Source: JBPCQA01 sp050998615
Lineage (GTDB): Bacteria; Actinomycetota; Actinomycetes; Propionibacteriales; Nocardioidaceae
DNA length: 64,000 bases
Reading direction: 5' to 3'
Assembly (NCBI GenBank): GCA_050998615.1
Contig: JBPCQA010000001.1
Location: 1-64,000 of the forward strand
A program made the translations under genes and the position numbers. How positions within the stretch are numbered: position 1 is the first letter of the stretch; every line of letters starts with the position of its first letter. Of the stretch, positions 25,743 through 33,883 are shown in pieces. The notes beneath the pieces were generated by a model. That model searched no databases, was not told the DNA's origin, and worked only from the letters and a program-made list of their open reading frames with translations.

Positions 25743-26855
25743 ATGGTCGACGACACCGCTGCTGACTTGCTGACCTCACCGCTGCACGAGCGGCATGTCG
25801 CGCTGGGCGCCAGGTTCGCCGAGTTCGCCGGCTGGTCGATGCCACTGGAGTATTCAGGCGCGGTAAAGGAGCACAACGCCGTACGCGAGTCGGTCGGCCT
25901 CTTCGACGTCAGCCACTTGGGTAAGGCGGTCGTTCGCGGGCCGGGCGCGGCGTCGTACGCCAACGCATGCTTTACCAACGACCTCGGCAAGATCTCGCCG
26001 GGCAAGGCGCAGTACACGTTGTGCTGTCGCGACGATGGGGGAGTCGTCGACGACCTGATCGCCTACCTGCGCGGTGACGACGAGGTGTTCTTGATTCCGA
26101 ACGCCGCCAACACGACCGAGATCGTCCGGCTGCTCACCGAGTCGGCGCCGCCGGGCGTGACGGTCGTCAACCTGCACAGGAAGTACGCCGTCATCGCGGT
26201 GCAGGGTCGCCACAGTGACGAGACGTTGGCAGCGATCGGCTACCCGGTGGGCCACGATTACATGTCGTTTGTCGAGGTCGATCACGATGGGGTGCCGGTC
26301 GTGGTGTGCCGGACCGGCTACACCGGCGAACGTGGGTATGAGCTGGTCGTTCCCAACTCCGCCGCCGTATCCGTGTGGGACGCGCTCACGGCCGCCGGCT
26401 CTCCGGTCGGCCTGCTGCCGGCCGGGTTGAGCGCGCGCGACACGCTGCGCACCGAAATGGGCTACCCGCTGCACGGCCAGGACATTTCCGCGTCGATCAC
26501 CCCGGTGCAAGCCCGCCTGGGGTGGGCCGTCGGCTGGGGCAAGGAGCGGTTTCGGGGCGATGAGGCACTGCGGGCCGAGCGGGAGGCCAAGCCGGCCCGC
26601 CTGTTGCGGGGGTTGGTGGCCTCGGGGCGTGGCATCCCGCGTCCGCACATGGCGGTGGCTGGCGCCGACGGTGCGCCGCTCGGGGAGATCACCTCGGGTA
26701 CGTTTTCGCCGATCCGACGCCAGGGCATCGGGCTGGCGTTGCTCGACAGGTCGGTCGCTGACGGCGACGAGGTGTACGTCGACGTACGCGGACGGCCGGA
26801 GCCTTTCGTGGTGACCAAGCCCCCCTTCGTCACCCCGGGTGCACCCGTCACCTGA
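25743..26855 (+). CDS. gcvT: Aminomethyltransferase, glycine cleavage system T protein
   Basis: Transfers the aminomethyl carbon from GcvH to tetrahydrofolate. The 370-aa protein from the ATG at 25743 has the N-terminal PLHERHVALGARFAEFAGWSMP, the active-site region VGLFDVSHLGK and GYTGERGYELVVP. It ends with SGTFSPIRRQGIGLALL, all characteristic of GcvT. It stands alone here; gcvH and gcvP are not in the window. The upstream 225 bp shows no convincing glycine riboswitch. GcvH lipoylation would rely on the LipB/LipA encoded nearby. Confidence 0.93.
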   Translation: MVDDTAADLLTSPLHERHVALGARFAEFAGWSMPLEYSGAVKEHNAVRESVGLFDVSHLGKAVVRGPGAASYANACFTNDLGKISPGKAQYTLCCRDDGGVVDDLIAYLRGDDEVFLIPNAANTTEIVRLLTESAPPGVTVVNLHRKYAVIAVQGRHSDETLAAIGYPVGHDYMSFVEVDHDGVPVVVCRTGYTGERGYELVVPNSAAVSVWDALTAAGSPVGLLPAGLSARDTLRTEMGYPLHGQDISASITPVQARLGWAVGWGKERFRGDEALRAEREAKPARLLRGLVASGRGIPRPHMAVAGADGAPLGEITSGTFSPIRRQGIGLALLDRSVADGDEVYVDVRGRPEPFVVTKPPFVTPGAPVT

Positions 26856-26968
26856 CAGAGCGGCCGCCGCCGCACCGCTCCTCACCTCGGCTCGCCGGGA
26901 TGGCTTGGAGCCCGCGGACTCCGGCTCGCAATTCGCACGCCGCGTGGGCGTCGCGATGGCCTGAAGGG

Positions 26969-27373
26969 TTAGCCCCCGAGGAATGACAGCCGGACACTTC
27001 GCTCGGTGTTGTCGACGTTCAGATCGATCAGGCAGATGCTCTGCCAGGTGCCCAATGCCAGCTCGCCGTCGATAACGGGCACCGATAGGTACGGCGGCAC
27101 GAACGCCGGCATGACGTGTGAGCGGCCGTGCCCGCGGCTACCGTGTCGGTGCCGCCACCTGTCGTCGGTGGGCAGCACGTCGCCCAGCACGGCGAGCAGA
27201 TCCGCATCGCTGCCAGACCCGGTCTCGATGATCGCCAAACCGGCAGTCGCATGCGGCACGAAAACGTGCAGCAGGCCGTCGGATTCGCCGCGGACGTAGT
27301 CGGCGCAATCGCCGGTGAGATTGACAACGGTCTCACGGTCACCCGTGCGATAGGAGCGAGTTTCAGAACGCAT
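26969..27373 (-). CDS. YjbQ/UPF0047 family protein
   Basis: The 134-aa single-domain protein has the family motifs VFVPHATAGLAIIE, RHRHGSRGHGRSHVMPAF (His cluster) and LALGTWQSICLIDL, as in TIGR00149/YjbQ. Members show weak thiamine-phosphate synthase activity in vitro, but the physiological role is unsettled. It is convergent with gcvT; upstream lies a degenerate tandem repeat array. Confidence 0.88.
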   Translation of the reverse strand: MRSETRSYRTGDRETVVNLTGDCADYVRGESDGLLHVFVPHATAGLAIIETGSGSDADLLAVLGDVLPTDDRWRHRHGSRGHGRSHVMPAFVPPYLSVPVIDGELALGTWQSICLIDLNVDNTERSVRLSFLGG

Positions 27374-27405
27374 GCCGCCATCTTTCCAGCCCTGCTCATC
27401 TCTAC

Positions 27406-27514
27406 CGCCGAGCCGTCAGGTTCTTCCCGCCGAGCCGTCAGGTTTTTCGGTCGAACCGTCCGGTTTTCGGTCGAGCCGTCCAGTTTGTCCCGCCGAGCCG
27501 TCAGGATGTTCAGG
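27406..27514 (+). repeat. Degenerate tandem array, five units of 20-24 bp
   Basis: Five successive units each carry a core like CCGAGCCGTCAGGTT or TCGAGCCGTCCAGTTT, starting at 27406, 27428, 27451, 27471 and 27491. It lies upstream of the YjbQ gene and of the oxidase gene at 27607. A reverse-complement pair of units (20 of 22 bases matching) occurs just after that oxidase gene. Spacing is too irregular, and identity too low, for a CRISPR array. Confidence 0.7.
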
Positions 27515-27606
27515 TCCGGTATCTCGGCTGGGGACTTTCCCATCTGTCACCACTTCTGAGATGGCTCTTAGGCTGGGCGTTCAACACTACAGATCAGGGA
27601 GTCTCG

Positions 27607-28608
27607 ATGGACGCCGAACTTCTGCGCAGAGATGGCGCGCCACGCATTGTGGTCGTCGGGGCGGGCGTCAGCGGACTGACCTGCGCGGTGTGCCTGCTCG
27701 AGGCCGGCGCCGAGGTCGTCGTACGCACTGCTGGTGGACCGCTGGGAACCGTGTCGGCGGTGGCCGGTGCCATGGTCGGCCCTGTCTTCGGTGATCCAAG
27801 CGATCCGAGCGTTGCCTGGGCAGTGGAGTCAGATCGGCGGTTCCGAGACTTGGCTGGCGATGACGTCACAGGCGTTTCGATTCGGCGGGGCCGGTTGCTT
27901 TCCACACCGGCACTCGGCCCCGGGCTGCCGCCATGGGCTCAGTCGGTCCCCGGATTCGCCCCCTGCGCGGCCGCCGATCTGCCGCCCGGTTTCCCGGGCG
28001 GTTTCTGGGCGGAGTTGCCGTTCGTCGACATGCCGCGGTATCTCGCTTGGCTGGTCGATCGGGTCGGGCAGTTCGGAGGACGGATCGAGCCGGCGATAGT
28101 CACCGACCTGGCCGGAGCGGCCCGCATGTACGACGGTCGCGCCGACGTGGTCGTGAACTGTGCCGGCCTGGGTGCGGTCGTCCTGGCCGGGGACGACGCG
28201 TTGGTGCCCGTGCGTGGTCAACATGTCATCGTCGACGCGCCTCACGTCCGGGAATTTGTCTTCGAGGGAGGTGCAGCTGGAACGGTGATGGGAGTTTTCC
28301 CGCACCGCCGGCGGGTTGTGCTGGGCGGCGTTTCGCAGCTCGGCCGAGTCGATCTCACCCCCGACCCGGCGGACACGGCCGGGATCCTTGAGCGCTGCAT
28401 CGCCGCGTTACCCGCGCTGGCAGGCGCCCCGGTCATCGGCGTCGAGGTTGGGCTACGACCGGGGCGGCCAAGCGTGCGACTCGAGCGGGAGCTCCGCGGT
28501 GACGTGGCGGTCGTGCATGACTACGGTCACGAGGGTAACGGTGTCATGCTGTCGTGGGGTTGTGCCCGCGACGTGGTCGCCTTGTCGCTAGGCCCTGCCG
28601 TAGCTTGA
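27607..28608 (+). CDS. D-amino-acid oxidase-like FAD-dependent oxidoreductase
   Basis: The 333-aa DAO-family flavoprotein starts at ATG 27607 (GGGAG upstream). It has the FAD dinucleotide-binding RIVVVGAGVSGLTCAV, VVNCAGLGAVVL, PVRGQHVIVDAP and the diagnostic C-terminal HDYGHEGNGVMLSWGCA. It should oxidatively deaminate a D-amino acid or related amine to an imino acid and H2O2. No catalase or transporter gene is adjacent. It is flanked on both sides by copies of one short repeat type in opposite orientation. Confidence 0.85.
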   Translation: MDAELLRRDGAPRIVVVGAGVSGLTCAVCLLEAGAEVVVRTAGGPLGTVSAVAGAMVGPVFGDPSDPSVAWAVESDRRFRDLAGDDVTGVSIRRGRLLSTPALGPGLPPWAQSVPGFAPCAAADLPPGFPGGFWAELPFVDMPRYLAWLVDRVGQFGGRIEPAIVTDLAGAARMYDGRADVVVNCAGLGAVVLAGDDALVPVRGQHVIVDAPHVREFVFEGGAAGTVMGVFPHRRRVVLGGVSQLGRVDLTPDPADTAGILERCIAALPALAGAPVIGVEVGLRPGRPSVRLERELRGDVAVVHDYGHEGNGVMLSWGCARDVVALSLGPAVA

Positions 28609-28637
28609 CCGTTAAGGTTAAGCGCCTGGCCGGAACC

Positions 28638-28681
28638 AACCTGCCGGCTCGGCCGGAAGAACTTGCGCGCTCGACCGGAAA
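28638..28681 (-). repeat. Two 22-bp units related to the array at 27406-27514, inverted
   Basis: Two adjacent units (28638-28659 and 28660-28681) share the pattern AACyTGc(C/G)CGCTCG followed by (g/a)CCGGAA. The first matches the reverse complement of the array at 27.4 kb at 20 of 22 positions. The copies bracket the oxidase gene and lie in the gap between convergent stops. Confidence 0.6.
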
Positions 28682-28689
28682 ACGGAGAG

Positions 28690-29475
28690 CTAGCCGAAGT
28701 GGGCGCGGCGGGCGGTGCGCCGCAGCGCGTTGAGCACCGGCCGGCCGGCCACAAACACGGTGGCTGCGGTAAGGATGCCGCGGGGCACGTCCCAGCCAAG
28801 TGACGTGGTGGCCCAAAAGACCAGGTACCGGTGGATATTGGCGCCGAGCGAGCCGCCCGCGACGTAGCTGATCTCCGGTGTATAGGACGCGAACGGCCAA
28901 AACCACAAGTTGGTCAACATGCCGTAGAACAGCCCGGCAACCACGCCGTACGCCGCGAGCACGATGAGCTCCAGCCACCCGCGGCAGCGTGGCAACATGC
29001 CGGCCCCAAGGCCGACCCAACCTGCCGCGAGCATCTGGAACGGCAGCCATGGCCCTACCCCTCCGGTGATCAGCGCACCGGCGAACAGCGTGAGGCAGCC
29101 GAGCACGAAGCCGAAGCCACGTCCGAACACCCGCCCGCCCAGCAAGATCACGATGAAACTGGGCTCCAGCCCGGCCGCTCCCGGGCCGAGGGCGCGTAAC
29201 GCGGCTCCGATCGCCGCGAGCATGCCGAGCATCGCTATCGCCTTGGCGTCGATACCGCCCGATGACAACTCCGCGATCACCACCGCGGCCAACAGCGGCA
29301 ACAACACCACGAACACCCAGGGCGCGTCGGCACTGTGTGAGGTGTCGAGCGCGGCACCCGGTTGCACCACGAACGGCCAGGCATAGGCGACCACTCCGAC
29401 CGCGGAGACCAAGCCGAGCACCAGCGCCGATCGCACCCGGACCCGGATCAACGGCTGTCCCGTTATCAGGGTCAT
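28690..29475 (-). CDS. ECF transporter substrate-capture (S) component
   Basis: Membrane S component of an energy-coupling factor importer. The ATG at 29475 overlaps the ATPase stop by four bases (ATGA), fixing a 261-aa product. It has about six hydrophobic spans, an N-terminal arginine-rich RVRVRSALVLG, and GGRVFGRGFGFVLG with LITGGVGPWLPFQMLAAGWVG, typical of S components of this larger ECF class. It is the last gene of a four-gene operon under a cobalamin riboswitch, so cobalamin or a precursor is the likely ligand. Confidence 0.87.
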   Translation of the reverse strand: MTLITGQPLIRVRVRSALVLGLVSAVGVVAYAWPFVVQPGAALDTSHSADAPWVFVVLLPLLAAVVIAELSSGGIDAKAIAMLGMLAAIGAALRALGPGAAGLEPSFIVILLGGRVFGRGFGFVLGCLTLFAGALITGGVGPWLPFQMLAAGWVGLGAGMLPRCRGWLELIVLAAYGVVAGLFYGMLTNLWFWPFASYTPEISYVAGGSLGANIHRYLVFWATTSLGWDVPRGILTAATVFVAGRPVLNALRRTARRAHFG

Positions 29476-31118
29476 CGGATCACGTCGGGTTCTGCGCGGG
29501 CCCTTACCGGGCGGGTGTCGAGCCCGGCCGTCACGTCGGCAACCGTGAGCCACCCCTGCGGGGCCAAGATCTTGGCGACCTGAGGTGCGAACGCCGGTGA
29601 GGACACGACCACGTCCGCCGTCGGCCCGTTCGCGACGATTTCCCCCTCTGCCATCACGATCACCCGGTCGGCGACCTCGGCAACCAGCTCCACATCGTGG
29701 GTGGCCAACACGATGCCGTGACCGGTTGCGGCGAGGCCGCGCAGGATCTCCGCAAGTCGGCGCTTCGCGCCGTAGTCAAGGCCGCGAGTCGGTTCATCGA
29801 GCAGAACAAGCGGTGGAGCCGCGGTGAGCACGATGCTGAGCGCCAAGATCAGCCGCTGGCCCTCCGACAGATCGCGGGGATGATGCTGGTCCAGCACGCC
29901 GGGCGCCAGCTCCCTGAAGATCCCGCGACACGTACCGGGGGAGACCTGGGCGTCGCGATCGGCGTGGGCACATTCGTCGGCCACCGATTCGGCGTACAAG
30001 ATGTCGCCTGGCTCTTGCGGGACCAGCCCGACAGTGGTGATCAGCCTGGAGGGCTTCAGGCTGGCAGGCTGCCGGCCGGCGACACTGACCTTGCCGCCCG
30101 CCGGAGATGCGAGCCCGACCAGCGACTTCAGCAGGGTCGACTTGCCGGCGCCGTTGCGCCCCATCAGCGCCACAATCTCACCGGACACGAGCTCGCAGGT
30201 GACGTCTCGCACCGCTGGTGTCACGCCGTACTTGACCACGAGATGTCGCGTGGTCGCCAAGACCGTTCCCGTTCGTGGCATCGGACGGCGCGGTGGGGAG
30301 GTCTCGCCGAGTCGCTCGCGCAAGCCGGCGGCTTGGCGTCGGGCGTCCCGGATCGACAACGGGAGCGGAGCCCACTGAGCGAGCCGGCCTAGCTCCACCA
30401 CCGGCGGCGCGATGGGGGAGCTGGCCATCACCTCCGCCGGCTCGCCGATCCGAGAGGGAGCGGCGTCGCCGGGCAGGAGGAGCACTCGGTCGGCGTACTG
30501 CACGACCCGCTCCAGGCGGTGCTCGGCAAGCAGGATCGTGAGCCCCAGATCGTGCACGAGCCGTTGCAATGCCGCAAGCACCTCTTCGGCGGCTTGTGGA
30601 TCGAGGGCGCTGGTCGGCTCGTCGAGCACCAACAGGCGTGGATGGGTGGTGAGCACAGATCCAATCGCCACCCGCTGCTGTTGGCCGGCGCTGAGTGTGG
30701 CGAGCGGACGGTGGCGTACGTCGGCCAGCCCCAGCAGGTCCAGCGTCTCTTCGACTCGCTTGCGCATCACCGGCGCGGCGATGCTGAGCGACTCCATCCC
30801 GTACGCCAACTCGTCCTCGACGGACTCCGTCACGAAGCCGGCCGGCGGGTCCTGCCCGACGAAGCCGACCACGTCGACCAGGTCACGCGGCCGGTGAGTG
30901 CGGGTCGACCGTCCGTCCACGGTGACCTCGCCGGTCACGGTGCCGCCGGTGAAGTGCGGCACCAGGCCGTTCACACATCTCAACAGCGTCGACTTGCCCG
31001 AGCCGGTAGGCCCGACCACCAGGCACAGCTCACCCTCGGGGATCACGAACGTCAGGCCTTGCAACACGGGGACAGCAGCATCGTTGTAGGTCACGGTGAC
31101 GTCGTCGAAGCGGATCAT
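29472..31118 (-). CDS. ECF transporter ATPase, fused EcfA1-EcfA2
   Basis: The 548-aa protein has two complete ABC domains. The first has Walker A GPTGSGKST (residues 36-44), the signature LSAGQQQRVAIG and Walker B LLVLDEPTSALD. The second has Walker A GRNGAGKST, the signature LSEGQRLILALS and Walker B LVLLDEPTRGLD. It energises uptake with the T and S components encoded on either side. Four-base overlaps with both neighbours indicate tight coupling. Confidence 0.95.
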   Translation of the reverse strand: MIRFDDVTVTYNDAAVPVLQGLTFVIPEGELCLVVGPTGSGKSTLLRCVNGLVPHFTGGTVTGEVTVDGRSTRTHRPRDLVDVVGFVGQDPPAGFVTESVEDELAYGMESLSIAAPVMRKRVEETLDLLGLADVRHRPLATLSAGQQQRVAIGSVLTTHPRLLVLDEPTSALDPQAAEEVLAALQRLVHDLGLTILLAEHRLERVVQYADRVLLLPGDAAPSRIGEPAEVMASSPIAPPVVELGRLAQWAPLPLSIRDARRQAAGLRERLGETSPPRRPMPRTGTVLATTRHLVVKYGVTPAVRDVTCELVSGEIVALMGRNGAGKSTLLKSLVGLASPAGGKVSVAGRQPASLKPSRLITTVGLVPQEPGDILYAESVADECAHADRDAQVSPGTCRGIFRELAPGVLDQHHPRDLSEGQRLILALSIVLTAAPPLVLLDEPTRGLDYGAKRRLAEILRGLAATGHGIVLATHDVELVAEVADRVIVMAEGEIVANGPTADVVVSSPAFAPQVAKILAPQGWLTVADVTAGLDTRPVRARAEPDVIR

Positions 31119-32233
31119 GTCTGACTCCGGGGATCGCGGTGATGCCGATCAGGTGGCAATGGTGCGACGAAGGCTGGCAGCAACCCCACCAGCGGGCCGA
31201 GGAGAGCCAACAGGGGCAGCGCGGGCACGGCGATCGGATACGGCGGCACGGCGGCGTTCGGGTCAGTGGCGGCCAACCAGAAAATGAGCGCCGCAGCGCC
31301 GACTCCAGACCCGGCGACCAGCCACTCCGGAAGCGCCCATGGATCTGGACGGTAGCGGGTGCGTTTGGTGCGACGCCCCCCGACGGCGAGACCGACGATG
31401 GCGACAAGGCAGCCGGCCAGCAAAACCGGCATCCCCATCCAGGCGGCACTGCTCGCGTCGAGAAGCCCATAGATGCCGATGCACACGCCGAGAACGCCGG
31501 TGAACACGAGTCCGGAGGTAAGCCGGCCGGTGGCGCGATCGGGAGCCGCGGTGTGCCCATAGCCGCGGCTGTCCATCGCGGCCGCCAACTCGACGGACCG
31601 GCTCAGGGCGCCTTCGAGGATCGGCATTGCGGTACGCCGCGTGATGGTGAGCCCTCGACCGTCGTACCCGCGAAGCCGCTGGGCGGTGCGCACCCGGGCG
31701 GCGTCGGAAACCAGTTGCGGTGCGAACGTCATCGCGACAACGGCGGCAACCCCGACCTCATACAGCGCCCCCGGCACGCACCGCAACAGCCGTTGAGCGC
31801 TGGCGAGCGCATTGGCGGCGCCGACGCAGCAGATGATCGTGGCAAGTTGTAGTCCCTGCGCGAGCGCGACGAGGACGGCCTCCCAAGTGATGAGTCCACC
31901 GAGCTTGATGCCCGCGGCCCAGGCAGGCAGCGGTATTTGCGGCAGGTCCACGATGACGTGGATGCCTTGCGACTCGCTGGAGAGCAACGCCTGCAACCCA
32001 ATCCGCACCACGATGATGATCAACCCCAGCCGCAGGAAGGCGCCGTACGCGTACGCCCACGGCGCCCGGGAACGCCGTGCCACCACCACGAACCCGGCTA
32101 CCGCCAAGAGCAGCAGGCAGATCACCGGGTTGCTTGTGCGGCTGGCCGCGGCTGCCAGCCCGATCGCCCACAACCACCACGCGCCGGGATGCAGCGAGCG
32201 CGAGTACGTCGGTGAGTGGACCGGCCGCATCAT
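31115..32233 (-). CDS. ECF transporter transmembrane (T) component
   Basis: The 372-aa EcfT/CbiQ-type protein has several N-terminal spans and a coupling region with AQRLRGYDGRG and the later AAAMDSRGYG, which fit the Ala-Arg-Gly motifs that dock on the ATPases. A hydrophobic C-terminal extension has four more spans. The stop overlaps the ATPase start by four bases; its start directly follows the SCO2322-family stop. Confidence 0.9.
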   Translation of the reverse strand: MMRPVHSPTYSRSLHPGAWWLWAIGLAAAASRTSNPVICLLLLAVAGFVVVARRSRAPWAYAYGAFLRLGLIIIVVRIGLQALLSSESQGIHVIVDLPQIPLPAWAAGIKLGGLITWEAVLVALAQGLQLATIICCVGAANALASAQRLLRCVPGALYEVGVAAVVAMTFAPQLVSDAARVRTAQRLRGYDGRGLTITRRTAMPILEGALSRSVELAAAMDSRGYGHTAAPDRATGRLTSGLVFTGVLGVCIGIYGLLDASSAAWMGMPVLLAGCLVAIVGLAVGGRRTKRTRYRPDPWALPEWLVAGSGVGAAALIFWLAATDPNAAVPPYPIAVPALPLLALLGPLVGLLPAFVAPLPPDRHHRDPRSQT

Positions 32234-33142
32234 TTACTGCCCCGTCCCCTGCCTCCTACGCAGAACCAGCGCGCCAACCATCAACGCGATCACCACCACG
32301 GCCGCGACGACGATCAGCGGGATGTTGACGCCGGAGCCGGTGGAGTCGTTGCCGAGCGGCTCCGACTGGGCGGACTGGCCGGTTGCGGTGCCGGTGTTGC
32401 CGGCGGTCTGGCTATTGGGCAGCTGCAGCGTCACCTTGGCGTCCGGCGGTCCCTCCTTGGCGTTGGCGACCTGGGCACCACAACCCGAGGCGGGGTAGCT
32501 GCTGATGCCGCAAATGAGCCCATTGCTCCCGGTTCGCACGGTCGTGACGCTCTGCAACGCCTGTTGCACAGTGAAACCGGCGCTGACATTCGCACACAGA
32601 CCCTGTGGTGCGGGCGCGGTCTCACCTCGGGGGGCGTCGGTGGCGGTGCCGTAGTCAAGCACGAACGCGATCCGCTTCTGGCCCGCTGTTGGCTTTTGCC
32701 TCGCGCAGATCGCGGCGAAGTCGCCACTGGCGCGTGGCAGCCGAGGGGTCTTGACCACCAGGGCCCAGCGGAAGCCGTAGACGTCACCGTCATGCGGAAG
32801 CGACTTGCTGTCGTTCGCGCCGACCTTCATGTAGTCCCACGTCCGAGCCTTCGCATCCCAGACGTAGAAACCCCAATAGGTGTAGCCGCTGTCGGCTGCT
32901 TGGCGTGGCGAGGCCGCCACCGCGGCGCCGGGATGAGCCGAGGCACCTAAGGCCGGCGCTCGAGCGATCGGCGGGTGGCCGATTCGGGCCTCGCCGGCCA
33001 GGCCACGAGCAGCCAGCGCAGGAACGCTGCCGGCCCGGCTGCTGAGGACGGATGCCTGGGCGGTCGACGCCACCAGCGCCGTCGTACCGGTGAGGAGGAA
33101 CAGCGCCGCCATAGCGGCGGTGAGTCGGCGTGGCAACGCCAT
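32234..33142 (-). CDS. SCO2322-family surface protein of the ECF operon
   Basis: The ATG at 33142 encodes 302 aa: a signal peptide (MALPRRLTAAMAALFLLTGT), an Ala-rich segment and an extracytoplasmic domain with SGYTYWGFYVWDAKARTWDY, DGDVYGFRWAL and paired Cys (GLCANVSAG, LICGISS). A Ser/Thr/Gly linker and a C-terminal membrane anchor (NIPLIVVAAVVVIALMVGALVL) with a short basic tail complete it. The family is named after the Streptomyces gene beside a similar transporter. Being the first gene after the B12 riboswitch, it may capture ligand outside the membrane; that is inference. Confidence 0.8.
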   Translation of the reverse strand: MALPRRLTAAMAALFLLTGTTALVASTAQASVLSSRAGSVPALAARGLAGEARIGHPPIARAPALGASAHPGAAVAASPRQAADSGYTYWGFYVWDAKARTWDYMKVGANDSKSLPHDGDVYGFRWALVVKTPRLPRASGDFAAICARQKPTAGQKRIAFVLDYGTATDAPRGETAPAPQGLCANVSAGFTVQQALQSVTTVRTGSNGLICGISSYPASGCGAQVANAKEGPPDAKVTLQLPNSQTAGNTGTATGQSAQSEPLGNDSTGSGVNIPLIVVAAVVVIALMVGALVLRRRQGTGQ

Positions 33143-33259
33143 GGGTGAGCCTTTCAGCGAGCGGTCCGCAGACGTCTCCGGATCACCCGGCCGACGGGGC
33201 ACCGCCAGGCCAACTGTCCGGCTCCGTCCCGCAAACCTCGACGGACACGTGGAGCCGCG

Positions 33260-33381
33260 GCACCTTCAGAGGTGTTCCGGCTCGTCACCACATCACGGCG
33301 AGACGTTTGTCTGCTGCGCGATGTCGCGACCTACGGTTGCGGGTCAGCGCCGGCTTTCGACCGGCTTTCCCTTGAAGGTGC
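33260..33381 (-). promoter_or_regulatory. Cobalamin riboswitch (AdoCbl class II-like)
   Basis: On the minus strand, GCACCTTCA (33381-33373) pairs perfectly with TGAAGGTGC (33268-33260) as the closing P1 stem. Inside, in order, come GGGAAAGCCGGTCGAAAGCC, then GCTGACCCGCAACCGTAGG (the most conserved block of this class), and the B12-box-like GAGCCGGAACACCT. Further downstream CGGCTCC can pair with GGAGCCG near 33205-33257 as part of an expression platform. The first start codon follows at 33142. Conserved blocks are seen directly; B12 repression is inferred from the class. Confidence 0.88.
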
Positions 33382-33520
33382 AAAGCTGTTCGCCCGAACA
33401 GTCGCACGCCACACCCCGGTTAGTCAATGCAGGCGGTTAGGCTCATCACGAGCGTCGTACGACGCATCGGCCCGCACCAGCCGCCCGGCGGCAGTCGCGG
33501 CGGTATGACGAGGAGGCACC

Positions 33521-33721
33521 ATGTGGACGTGGCGCATCGAGAAGAGCGACGGAACGTCAGTCACCCTCGACGTCGACGTCCCTCATTTTTCGGCACAAGG
33601 TGACGCCGAGTCGTGGCTTGGTGAGACGTGGCATGAGCTGGTCGAGTCCGGAGCCGACCAGGCTACGTTGCTTGATGACGCCCGTGTCGTCTACGGCCCG
33701 ATGTCTCTGCTTGCCGAGTAG
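33521..33721 (+). CDS. Small conserved acidic protein (66 aa)
   Basis: A strong GAGGAGG ribosome site lies 5 bases before the ATG at 33521. The product begins MWTWRIEKSDGTSVTLDVD and contains FSAQGDAESWLGETWHELVESGADQATLL, with a single-domain look. Similar small proteins occur singly in many actinobacteria as I recall; no function is known. Codon usage (G/C at third positions) supports it being real. Confidence 0.7.
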   Translation: MWTWRIEKSDGTSVTLDVDVPHFSAQGDAESWLGETWHELVESGADQATLLDDARVVYGPMSLLAE

Positions 33722-33742
33722 TCCTACCCGGCCCCAGTCTCA

Positions 33743-33799
33743 CCGGATCACCCCCGGATCCCGGGATCACCCCTCCGGATCCCCGTCCTCGGATCCCCC
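33743..33799. repeat. Irregular CCGGATC-rich repeat between convergent genes
   Basis: The motif CGGATC recurs four times (CACCGGATCAC, CCCGGATCCCGG, CTCCGGATCC, CTCGGATCC) in 57 bases between convergent genes. The CCCGGATCCCGGG-like parts are self-complementary and could fold into a terminator-like structure, but no U-tract follows. Confidence 0.45.
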
Positions 33800-33883
33800 A
33801 GGAATAGCGGGAATTCGGTTGAGTCGGCCGGCGTGTCGGCAGCGCTTTTCCCGCAATTCGCGGCGGCGTGCCGCAGGGCCTGG

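Noticed and set aside
25854..26885. Open frame opposite gcvT (343 codons)
   Set aside because: gcvT shows complete family motifs; the antisense product has no domain and typical antisense composition.
27406..27514. Possible CRISPR array
   Set aside because: Units of 20-24 bp without regular spacers, degenerate sequence and no cas genes.
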